Below, one piece after another: positions 24,021 to 31,297 of a stretch of 51,471 bases of DNA. The stretch spans positions 1 through 51,471 of the forward strand of contig JAGQNR010000005.1 of the NCBI GenBank assembly GCA_020427985.1. Reading direction: 5' to 3'. The notes below the pieces were generated by a model, which saw only the letters and a program-made list of their open reading frames with translations, was not told the DNA's origin and searched no databases. How positions within the stretch are numbered: position 1 is the stretch's first letter; each line of letters begins with the position of its first letter. Position numbers and translations under genes: made by a program. The DNA comes from Candidatus Saccharimonadota bacterium (GTDB lineage Bacteria; Patescibacteriota; Saccharimonadia; Saccharimonadales; UBA4665).

Positions 24021-26168
24021 TTACTTCTTCTCGAGTTCTCGTTTGCCGGCTTTCATAGAAAGCTGTAAGCGTCCACGGTCATCGATAGCAACGAGTTTTA
24101 CCGTTACAAGGTCACCTTCCTTCACCACATCGCTTGGCGACTTGACACGCTCTTCACTCATTTCGCTTACATGCACTAGCCCGTCTTTGCCAGGTAAAAT
24201 CTGCACAAAGGCACCAAAATCGAGCACCGACACCACTGGTTTGTCGACATATATCTTGCCAACTTCTGGTTCCTCAACAATGCTCGCAATCCAGTCTTTT
24301 GCTTTCTGAATGGCTGCGCCGTCTGGGCTAGCAATCATAACCGTACCGTCATCTTTAATATCAATCTCGGTCCCAGTCTCGCCGGTGATTTTTTGAATCA
24401 TTTCGCCACCCTTACCAATAATTTCGCGAATCTTGTCGGGGTTGATTTGAATCGATTCGACACGTGGAGCGTACGGGCTCATTTCTTCACGTGGGGCTGG
24501 CATGGTTTCAATCATGTGGCGCAATATATGCGCTCGGCCTTCTTTGCCCTGCTCAAGCGCCTTGGCGAGCACGTCTACTGGCAGGCCATGCACCTTCATG
24601 TCCATCTGCAGTGCCGTAATACCACTATCGGTACCAGCCACCTTAAAGTCCATATCGCCAGCAAAATCTTCGGCGTCAGCAATATCGCTAAGAATGTACG
24701 TGTCGTCACCGTCTACCATGAGCCCCATAGCTATACCGCTCACAGGCGCCTTGAGTGGCACGCCAGCGTCCATAAGTGCTAAACAGCTACTACAGGTTGC
24801 CGCCATGCTAGTTGAGCCGTTTTGACTCATAATCTCAGTTACGCTGCGAATAGTGTAAGGGAAATCAGCTTCATTTGGCAGCACTGCCGTTAGGGCACGT
24901 TCTGCCAAATAGCCGTGGCCGATTTCGCGGCGGCCAGGGCTGCCGAGTCGTCGAACTTCACCAACAGTGTAGCCTGGAGCGTTGTAGTGGTGCATATAGC
25001 GGCGCTCAGTGTTACGTTCCATAGTATCAACCAGCTGCGCATAGCTGAGGGGTGCGAGAGTGACGATGTTCATACCTTGCGTTACCCCACGCGTAAACAA
25101 GCTTGAACCATGTGCTCGTGGCAAAAAGCCGACTTCGCTGCTCAGTGGACGAATCTCGGTCAGCTTGCGACCATCTGGGCGCACGCCTTCCTCGACAATT
25201 CCTTTACGCACATCTTTGTGCAGCGCCATAGTAAACGCCTCGTCATATTCGGTAAAGTTTTCGTTAAAGGCGTCTTCGCCCAGCTTTTCGCTAAACTCCG
25301 TTCGCATCTGCTCGCGCAATACGCCAATCATCTCATTGCGCTCTGGATATGGCACGCGCAGTGCGGCGCCAATCTTGTTACTGACCCATCCGTCTACCTC
25401 TCTCTGAATGGCTTCGTCGGGCAAAATTAGCTCGTACTCTTTGGCTTCAACGCCAACTTTGGCAACGAGCTCTTTTTGCAGCTCTAGAGCAGGCTTGATT
25501 GCTTCCTCGGCAAAGCGTAGTGCAGCCACTACTTCTTCTTCGGTAGCTTCATTGGCACCAGCTTCTACCATCATGATGCCGGTTTCGCGGCCAGCTACCA
25601 CGAGGTCGAGTTTGCTAGCGTCGAGCTCCTCGGCGCTCATAAACGCCTTGCACTCACCATTGTCGCTCATACCAACACGCACGCCTGCAACTGGTCCATC
25701 AAATGGCCCGCCGGTGAGCATCAGTGCTGTGCTCATAGCAATCATCGCTACCATGTCGGGGCGAAAAGCTGGGTCCATGCTCAGTACGCTGGCAACCCCT
25801 TGCACTTCATTGCGGTAGCCCTTTGGCCAGAGTGGACGGATAGGACGATCGATGAGGCGGCCAATCAAAATAGCATCGTCACTTGGGCGACCTTCGCGCT
25901 TGATAAATCGACTGCCACTGATCTTGCCCGCGGCGTAAAATTTCTCTTCGTAATCAATGCTGAGCGGAAAATAATCCATACCCTTCACTGGCTTGCCGAG
26001 CATAGCCGTGCCCAGCACCACAGTATCGCCATAGCGGACCAGCACACTAGCGGTGGTACGAAACCCAACGCGGTTGACCTCGAGCGATAGTGTTCGCCCA
26101 CAAAACTCAGTTTCGACGACAATCAAATCCTTGCCGTAAGGGTTAATAGTTTTAGTAGTTTGGCTCAT
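24021..26168 (-). CDS. pnp: Polyribonucleotide nucleotidyltransferase (PNPase)
   Basis: The 715 residues from ATG 26168, which has GGAGG 6 bases upstream, carry two RNase PH domains separated by the all-alpha domain. A KH domain (IREIIGKGGEMIQKITGETG) and an S1 domain (GKIYVDKPVVSVLDFGAFV) follow. PNPase degrades RNA 3' to 5' with phosphate. It follows rpsO, a classic order. The region between them is highly structured (26268-26466), as in organisms where pnp is self-regulated through its leader. Confidence 0.97.
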   Translation of the reverse strand: MSQTTKTINPYGKDLIVVETEFCGRTLSLEVNRVGFRTTASVLVRYGDTVVLGTAMLGKPVKGMDYFPLSIDYEEKFYAAGKISGSRFIKREGRPSDDAILIGRLIDRPIRPLWPKGYRNEVQGVASVLSMDPAFRPDMVAMIAMSTALMLTGGPFDGPVAGVRVGMSDNGECKAFMSAEELDASKLDLVVAGRETGIMMVEAGANEATEEEVVAALRFAEEAIKPALELQKELVAKVGVEAKEYELILPDEAIQREVDGWVSNKIGAALRVPYPERNEMIGVLREQMRTEFSEKLGEDAFNENFTEYDEAFTMALHKDVRKGIVEEGVRPDGRKLTEIRPLSSEVGFLPRAHGSSLFTRGVTQGMNIVTLAPLSYAQLVDTMERNTERRYMHHYNAPGYTVGEVRRLGSPGRREIGHGYLAERALTAVLPNEADFPYTIRSVTEIMSQNGSTSMAATCSSCLALMDAGVPLKAPVSGIAMGLMVDGDDTYILSDIADAEDFAGDMDFKVAGTDSGITALQMDMKVHGLPVDVLAKALEQGKEGRAHILRHMIETMPAPREEMSPYAPRVESIQINPDKIREIIGKGGEMIQKITGETGTEIDIKDDGTVMIASPDGAAIQKAKDWIASIVEEPEVGKIYVDKPVVSVLDFGAFVQILPGKDGLVHVSEMSEERVKSPSDVVKEGDLVTVKLVAIDDRGRLQLSMKAGKRELEKK

Positions 26169-26267
26169 AGTGGCCTCCTTTTGTATGGGTAACAAGGTTC
26201 AAGCATCCACCTCTGTTGTATACACAGTGGAAACCTGCTCTTTATTACCCACCAATAGTTAATGTAG

Positions 26268-26285
26268 CTAGAATTTTGATTCTAG
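26268..26285 (-). other. Hairpin in the pnp leader
   Basis: CTAGAAT and ATTCTAG form a perfect 7-bp stem with a 4-base loop about 100 bases before the pnp start. No T-run follows in either direction, so it is not an obvious terminator. Confidence 0.6.
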
Positions 26286-26345
26286 ATGATGAAATCTACC
26301 CCCAAAGGGTTACATATCACTGTCTAGGTCAAAATGCCGGTTTGG

Positions 26346-26466
26346 CCCTAGTTCTCGTACAGTTCTAGGTGACGATGAAGCCCGGAGTGAGCAGTATGCT
26401 ACATACAGTGAGCGAGGACTGGAGTCGTCAACAACGAAATGTGCGTGAACTAGGGTTAAACCCTAG
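26346..26466 (-). ncRNA. Structured RNA candidate between rpsO and pnp
   Basis: Nested pairings span this stretch: CCCTAGTTC (26346-26354) with GAACTAGGG (26447-26455); GACGA (26371-26375) with TCGTC (26425-26429); GTATG (26394-26398) with CATAC (26402-26406). AGCCC with GGACT pairs only as minus-strand RNA, through G-U, which supports transcription with rpsO and pnp. A second hairpin, CTAGGGTT/AACCCTAG (26450-26466), overlaps the rpsO stop and competes with the long stem. No Rfam family is recognised. Confidence 0.55.
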
Positions 26467-26729
26467 CGGCGAATGCCGAGTTTTTTGATAAGGTCTAAAT
26501 ACGCCTGACCGTCTTTATCGGCAATGTACTGCAAGAGGCGCTTGCGCTTACCGACCAGCTGCAGCAGCCCACGGCGAGCTGCAAAGTCCTTCTTATTCTG
26601 CTTGAGGTGCTCGGTGAGCTCTTTGATACGTTCGGTAAAAATGCCAACCTGCACTGCAGAGCTACCGGTATCGGTCTTGCTCGCCTGCAAATCCTTTACT
26701 ATTTTCGTCTTCTTCTCGGCTGAAATCAT
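26463..26729 (-). CDS. rpsO: Ribosomal protein uS15
   Basis: This is a standard 88-residue S15 with TGSSAVQVGIFTERIKELTEHL and the end RRGLLQLVGKRKRLLQYI. It binds 16S rRNA early in 30S assembly and often controls its own mRNA. The leader is about 50 nt and its AAAGG site lies rather far (13 bases) from the ATG, with a small stem (GTTAT/ATAAC) between. It is the first gene of the rpsO-pnp pair. Confidence 0.97.
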   Translation of the reverse strand: MISAEKKTKIVKDLQASKTDTGSSAVQVGIFTERIKELTEHLKQNKKDFAARRGLLQLVGKRKRLLQYIADKDGQAYLDLIKKLGIRR

Positions 26730-26787
26730 GCGTTATGTATAACCTTTCTGTTCCAAAACTTAGAGATTTCTGATGGCGTTACGCTGT

Positions 26788-26816
26788 AGTATATCAGAGT
26801 ACGACCCCTAACGCAA
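26788..26816 (-). promoter_or_regulatory. Promoter for rpsO
   Basis: TTGCGT (26811-26816) and TATACT (26788-26793) are 17 bases apart on the minus strand. The upstream pseudogene ends at 26824, so the promoter follows it directly. Confidence 0.7.
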
Positions 26817-26823
26817 GGTCACT

Positions 26824-27501
26824 TTACTTTCGCGGATGGAGCCGGGTAAGCGATTGCCTCGGGACACCTACAGCTTCAATGCTGGTCCTATTCTTGCCAA
26901 TATTCAGAATGAGCTTATCAGGCAATGTCCGAATAGGTGAATCTTAGGCTTTGTCGGTATCCGGACCAAAGCCCTCGGCAGTCTGTTCGAGACAATCTAT
27001 AAGTAGGTCGTTACCCTTGCCCTCACGCACACGATCATTGTACTCGGTAGTCATTACCGTAGAGGGTACTTCATACGTCCCGTGTTAGAGAGAATGGCTT
27101 TTCTGCTCTGCAAGCTTCGCTGCTCTGTCTTGCTCATCTAGTGCGAAGTCAGTATTGTCAGCATCTGTCTCAAGAACGCTAATAGCCTCGAGTAAAGTAG
27201 CAACTGTCCTTTCACGACTCCCTTCACGCTCCTCAGTCAGTGCTTTTGCAAGGACACCTTCAAAGACCGCAAACCCATCTTGGTCAGCCTCGTCACGAAC
27301 ACCACTCAGAGTCTCGCGGGCCTGACCACACAGGCTATCCTGCAAGACAGCTACTTTGAGCGTCTGGACGTCGCCTTAGCTATCAGTTGGCAGCGGGAGC
27401 CCACCGCTCCGCATGATGTTGACGAGAGCCGTGGCTGCTGCGTCACTAGCAAGTGCGTCAGGTGACAGTTCTGGTATTTGGGTGGCTTCTGGCAGGGCCA
27501 T
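26824..27501 (-). pseudogene. Uncharacterised gene interrupted by three in-frame TAA codons
   Basis: From ATG 27501 one frame runs 226 codons to TAA 26824-26826 without any frameshift, but holds TAA at 27376-27378, 27085-27087 and 26944-26946. The pieces read as ordinary protein: MALPEATQIPELSP, EADQDGFAVFEGVLAKALTE, REGKGNDLLIDCLEQTAEGF, then DKLILNIGKNRTSIEAVGV. Each TAA could come from a single CAA to TAA change. A strong, apparently intact promoter is upstream. TAA is a normal stop elsewhere here, so this is best read as a decaying gene. Possible family ties to the neighbouring unknown genes are unproven. Confidence 0.7.
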
Positions 27502-27543
27502 TTTGATTTCAATTCCTTGAATTATTAGAAATAAATTTAACAC

Positions 27544-27572
27544 ATTGTAGCAAATAATTGCAATTTTGTCAA
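27544..27572 (-). promoter_or_regulatory. Strong promoter for the TAA-interrupted gene
   Basis: TTGACA (27567-27572), a 17-base spacer and TACAAT (27544-27549) lie right after the stop of the J-domain-like gene. Over its 29 bases it differs from 1975-2003 at only a few positions, including the imperfect dyad TTGCAA-TTAT-TTGCTA in the spacer. Confidence 0.82.
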
Positions 27573-27573
27573 C

Positions 27574-28821
27574 TTAGTAGCGTGTACTGAACAGTATTTT
27601 ACCGAGAAGCTGTATCGTTTTCTGGGAGCTCGCCACGAGCAAGTAGTCTTCCGCGTTGACAGTTGGGCGGTAGCTGCCCTCAAGCCGTGCAAGACTTGTG
27701 ATGGGAATGTCATAAACTGGCAAATCACTGCGACTCGCGGCACTGGTAGGCAGGTGCTTATCCATACCGACAGCAATACCCTGCCGGTCGAGCTCTTGGT
27801 TTGCAAACTCTTTGTTTGCAGTCCCGATGATACGTGCGTAGTCCTCGACTTCACCTTCGGCACCATCGCTCAAATAGGCAATATTACTGATAGTGAACCG
27901 TGGCCCCACCCCCTTACTCGCCTTGCGTTCATTGTCATTAAATATAAACCAGCCGTCTTCCAGTAATGGACTTTCCATCAAATCGAGCCGAGAGACAGTA
28001 CCAATATGCTCACCCGACTTATAGAAACCATATTCGCCTCTTTGGTTCCAAACGACGACTCGGTCTTTCTGGGGATTGTCATTTGTCTCTCGTACGGTGT
28101 CTGCTGTAGTAAAGAGTGCCTGGAGTGCGCTATGCTCATACGGCTCGGCAGCTATTACCTCCGCAACCTTGCCGCAAAAATCGGCCGATATAGCATCGAG
28201 ATGCTCGTTTCTTTGTCGTGCCTGCTCGGTATTAGAGAGCCCCTTACCGCGAAGCTGCGTGATTTTAGTGGGTCGCAGCTTTTTGTAGGCAATACCTTCT
28301 ATAGCTGGACTCACCTCATAGTAGTTACCCCAGTTGCTTTTCCCAAGCTGCTTTTCCCCCCCATACAACGAGGCTATCAGTAGGCGTTTGTCTTCGACAC
28401 CGGGCGTATGTATCGCCTCATCAATAAACATATCCGCCAGGCTTATCACTAGTGAACCGGTGCGGATATACTCGCGTGTGACAGTTTCGGTTGCCGAAGG
28501 TTCTTTGTTCTTTTGCGGCCGAGCCGTAGACCGTGATCGACGCCTGACGGCGTATGCGCTGGCAAGAATGCCAACAGCATCGTCATCTTTGCCCAAAATA
28601 GCTGTGTGTGCCTGAGTGAGTGCATCGAGCTCACCACTCACTGCCGCCGATGGCTGCATGTCAGGGTGTAACGACCTGGCTACTACCCTTCCGACGCCCT
28701 TCAGGAGCGTACGCACTGCGTCGGGGCCACCTGCTTCTAATACCGCACCAATGACACTAGGCTGCAGCCCACTACGAAGAAAGGGATTCTCGGTGGAAAA
28801 GCGGTCGGGCTGACTAGTCAT
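27574..28821 (-). CDS. Uncharacterised protein with J-domain-like N-terminus
   Basis: This 415-residue soluble protein has an N-terminal helix, then VGRVVARSLHPDMQPSAAVS with HPD at residues 52-54, and a following helix ending ALTQAHTAIL. This is the helix-HPD-helix order of DnaJ domains, although the tyrosine before HPD is Leu. The rest is unrecognised. It starts 15 bases after the upstream 262-residue gene, so both are probably one operon from the promoter at 29711-29739. A DnaK co-chaperone role is an inference only. Confidence 0.55.
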   Translation of the reverse strand: MTSQPDRFSTENPFLRSGLQPSVIGAVLEAGGPDAVRTLLKGVGRVVARSLHPDMQPSAAVSGELDALTQAHTAILGKDDDAVGILASAYAVRRRSRSTARPQKNKEPSATETVTREYIRTGSLVISLADMFIDEAIHTPGVEDKRLLIASLYGGEKQLGKSNWGNYYEVSPAIEGIAYKKLRPTKITQLRGKGLSNTEQARQRNEHLDAISADFCGKVAEVIAAEPYEHSALQALFTTADTVRETNDNPQKDRVVVWNQRGEYGFYKSGEHIGTVSRLDLMESPLLEDGWFIFNDNERKASKGVGPRFTISNIAYLSDGAEGEVEDYARIIGTANKEFANQELDRQGIAVGMDKHLPTSAASRSDLPVYDIPITSLARLEGSYRPTVNAEDYLLVASSQKTIQLLGKILFSTRY

Positions 28822-28836
28822 GATGAAAGATACTAC

Positions 28837-29625
28837 CTACAAACGAGGCTCGTCTCCCAGCTCTGCTTCGCCAAGCACTGACGTGTCACCACTCATCACT
28901 GCATAGTCAAAGATGTACTCTTCTGATGATGTAGGAGCATCCGCACCAAGAGGCACAACTTGCCCCTCTGATACTGGCCTTGGCACTACTACACGTCCTA
29001 CTTCTCTAAAGCTTGTCTTAATTATTGGGCCATCGCGTGAATCTACTACCTCACGGTATGCTACCTCGCCCGTAAATGACTCAACAACGTCAAAGACTCG
29101 ATTGGCCTCATCCGTGCCCATCTCTGGCTCAAGCGCTACCCCAACCATATCAGCCGCACGGGCCAGTGCTGAGATACTTGCATCAGGGCAATCCTCAAGG
29201 AGCGTGAGTGCGCCTGCGAGCTCGCCCGGCGAGAGAACACGTTCCATGCGCCCCACCTGCTTGCTGAGGTACTTGAGCGCCGAAGACGGATTAATATCAG
29301 TCCAAACGAGAGCGTCAGTAACCACTTCAGCCTCCTCGGGGGTTGCTATTAGCCCTCTGCCGATTACCTTGTCCATAGCTGACATCGTTCGTCCTAGGTG
29401 AATAAGAGCTTCCTGTCTGAGGCTCAGCTGAGTTCCCGTTTCTTGTGTAGCCTCACGAGCTGCTTCTGCAAGGGTAATTTCTGCCTGAAGGACAGCTGGG
29501 TCAGTGTCGACTGGCAGATTAAGCTTGCCTACAAATGACTCTACAGCAGCAGCGTGGCATGCCTGTTGCAGTCGTATAATTTCTGATGATTGTGTGTGTG
29601 GTTGAATCTCTGGTGATGGTGACAT
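28837..29625 (-). CDS. Uncharacterised acidic protein
   Basis: This 262-residue acidic, soluble protein is mostly helical up to about residue 190 (AEITLAEAAREATQETGTQL, EEAEVVTDALVW). A strand-rich end follows (REVGRVVVPRPVSEGQVVPL). No motif is recognised. GGAG lies 11 bases before the ATG. The leader contains a 10-base tandem repeat between promoter and start. It is the first gene of a two-gene unit with the J-domain-like protein. Confidence 0.6.
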   Translation of the reverse strand: MSPSPEIQPHTQSSEIIRLQQACHAAAVESFVGKLNLPVDTDPAVLQAEITLAEAAREATQETGTQLSLRQEALIHLGRTMSAMDKVIGRGLIATPEEAEVVTDALVWTDINPSSALKYLSKQVGRMERVLSPGELAGALTLLEDCPDASISALARAADMVGVALEPEMGTDEANRVFDVVESFTGEVAYREVVDSRDGPIIKTSFREVGRVVVPRPVSEGQVVPLGADAPTSSEEYIFDYAVMSGDTSVLGEAELGDEPRL

Positions 29626-29660
29626 GGGCTTTGTTTCTCCTTATGTAGGTAAAGTATATA

Positions 29661-29690
29661 CTCTTTAATACTCTTTAATACTCTTTAATA
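29661..29690 (-). repeat. 10-base tandem repeat in a 5' leader
   Basis: CTCTTTAATA is present three times perfectly (29661-29690), flanked by partial units. It lies between the -10 box at 29711 and the start codon at 29625, entirely inside the untranslated leader. Confidence 0.9.
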
Positions 29691-29710
29691 CTCCTTGTTA
29701 CTCTTATCTT

Positions 29711-29739
29711 ATTCTAGCATTTATAGGTTGTTTTGTCAA
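29711..29739 (-). promoter_or_regulatory. Promoter for the two-gene unknown operon
   Basis: TTGACA (29734-29739), a 17-base spacer and TAGAAT (29711-29716), with TGC before the -10 box. It is a member of the TTGACAAAA group. Confidence 0.82.
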
Positions 29740-29745
29740 TATTAT

Positions 29746-30324
29746 TTAATAGACGGCACCAAAGTGGAGTTGCGGTATGTGAATGGGGACCTCTGCGAAC
29801 TCAAATTGGGTATCTACCTGACCGTAGCCACTGTTTTCACACACCACTACTCTGCTTAAAACCAGCAGCCCTCCAATAGAAAGAGCGTACCTACCAGACG
29901 GGTGTCGATTAAAGAATTGCCCATTCATTACCCCATGAATCGTGCCAAATAACGACAATGATTCATCAAGCTGGAATGGTTCACGCTTATCGTCATCTAG
30001 CTTGGTAATAGCACCGTTACCAAAAACACATAATTCACTCTGCCAGCTCAAAGCTGTTTCTTCATTTGAGACTGCATCAAACATGCCGCGACCTATTGCT
30101 GTGCCATACTCCTCTGTACCTGGCTGCAGGTCAGTAAGCCGTAAATCTGCTTTAGCCACGGCGTAACCCTCGAGTAATGCTTGGCGCATTTCTTCGCCTT
30201 CAGCCGTGCCAATCAATATCATCTGCCCATCTTTGGGACGATGCACGTACCCGAGTGACTCAGAATCGAGCCCTAGATTTTCTACAATGCTGTTAAACGG
30301 GTCATTTTCGGCAAACATACTCAT
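29746..30324 (-). CDS. Uncharacterised 192-residue protein
   Basis: This soluble, acidic protein has an alternating helix-strand look (MRQALLEGYAVAKADLRLTD; YALSIGGLLVLSRVVVCENS). No known motif, signal or membrane helix was found. Two possible starts (30324 and 30318) are close together and neither has a ribosome-binding site. A weak TTTACT-16-TACTCT arrangement lies just upstream. It ends just upstream of the promoter of the 262-residue gene and is read in the same direction. Confidence 0.5.
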   Translation of the reverse strand: MSMFAENDPFNSIVENLGLDSESLGYVHRPKDGQMILIGTAEGEEMRQALLEGYAVAKADLRLTDLQPGTEEYGTAIGRGMFDAVSNEETALSWQSELCVFGNGAITKLDDDKREPFQLDESLSLFGTIHGVMNGQFFNRHPSGRYALSIGGLLVLSRVVVCENSGYGQVDTQFEFAEVPIHIPQLHFGAVY

Positions 30325-30363
30325 GTCAAATAGAGTAGCGCAAACATGACAAAAGTAAATTGG

Positions 30364-31050
30364 TTATGGCAAAAATTGGAGCGATTTGGCAGTTTGTAGT
30401 GTGTCGACGGCTTGAGCAGCATCGATAGTGTAGGCTCCTACTGTGGTACGCCGGAGGTCGGCCATGTAGGCACCCGTGGTTAGTTTATTCCCAATATCTT
30501 CTACCAGGCTACGGATGTAGGTCCCACTGCTAACTTTGGTCGTGAAATGTACCAGTGGATAGTCGTACTGAGTAATGTTTAGCTGGTAGATAGTCGCCGG
30601 GCGAGGGTTCAGCTCAACCGGCTTGCCCTGTCGAGCTAAATCATAGGCACGCTGACCGTTCACCTTGATGGCGCTATAAACGGGCGGTGTTTGCAAAATA
30701 GCACCAACAAATGCCTGCGCAGCAGTCTCAACCGCAAAAGAGCTAGGCACCTGAGTACTGACAGGTGTTTTTTCGCCCTCTTCATCGCCAGTGGTGCTGG
30801 TTTGACCCAACCTCATCACTACCTCGTACGTTTTGTCGTGTTTGCTGAGTACGGTAGCTTTACGGGTGTATTCTTTACCCACCAGCAGAACCAGCAGCCC
30901 TGTAGCGAGTGGGTCGAGGGTGCCAGTGTGGCCAACTTTAATGTTTTTGGGCTTTTTGCCCTCGGCCATTGCTACCATTTTGCGCACATAGTTAACCACA
31001 TCAAAACTCGTCCATTGCCTGGGCTTATCGATCAGCAAAATACCCTGCAT
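30364..31050 (-). CDS. truB: tRNA pseudouridine-55 synthase TruB
   Basis: The 228 residues have the catalytic motif GHTGTLDPLATGLL and the further conserved PPVYSAIKVNGQRAYDLAR and YIRSLVEDIG. The protein makes pseudouridine 55 in the tRNA T-loop. It is shorter than many homologs because the C-terminal PUA domain is absent. The start ATG overlaps the stop of a mini-ORF whose beginning resembles TruB itself. Confidence 0.96.
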   Translation of the reverse strand: MQGILLIDKPRQWTSFDVVNYVRKMVAMAEGKKPKNIKVGHTGTLDPLATGLLVLLVGKEYTRKATVLSKHDKTYEVVMRLGQTSTTGDEEGEKTPVSTQVPSSFAVETAAQAFVGAILQTPPVYSAIKVNGQRAYDLARQGKPVELNPRPATIYQLNITQYDYPLVHFTTKVSSGTYIRSLVEDIGNKLTTGAYMADLRRTTVGAYTIDAAQAVDTLQTAKSLQFLP

Positions 31051-31196
31051 TACACGACACCTTTCGTAGGGAAAAGGAGCAGCCCACGCAAATGTATTCC
31101 ATTTGCCTGGCGCGACAAGAAAAAACCGTGGGATTTTGTGTCTGTTATGAGGGTTTTCCAGTTCTTCGGCTTATCAATAAGTAGTATGTCTTGCAT
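31050..31196 (-). pseudogene. TruB-like mini-ORF directly before truB
   Basis: The 48-codon frame from ATG 31196 begins MQDILLIDKPKNW, like MQGILLIDKPRQW of truB. It then loses similarity (TLITDTKSHGFFLSRQANGI). The two DNA sequences differ at many third positions, so this is an old duplicate start, not a recent copy. Its stop overlaps the truB start codon, so translating it could still deliver ribosomes to truB. It may be a degraded paralog or a retained leader peptide. Confidence 0.45.
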
Positions 31197-31234
31197 CATC
31201 ATGCAATTGTACAGCATTGTCGAGAGCAGCAACT

Positions 31235-31282
31235 TGTAAAAGGACAGTCCTCGCGCATTTGCGCGAGGACTGTCCTTTTACA
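31235..31282. terminator. 22-bp perfect hairpin after the DHH-like gene
   Basis: The arms at 31235-31256 and 31261-31282 are perfect reverse complements around a 4-base loop. The stem core is GGACAGTCCTCGCGC, with A/T-rich outer bases (TGTAAAA/TTTTACA) that supply a short T-run in either direction. It is very stable and placed 16 bases past the stop of the minus-strand gene, so it probably ends that transcript. Confidence 0.75.
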
Positions 31283-31297
31283 TGAGGAGCGAGTAGC

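Noticed and set aside
26824-27501. Reassigned TAA codon or selenocysteine/pyrrolysine-type recoding
   Set aside because: TAA ends many intact genes in the window (for example the J-domain-like gene and rpsO-adjacent genes), and no recoding element was seen. Decay or sequence error is simpler.
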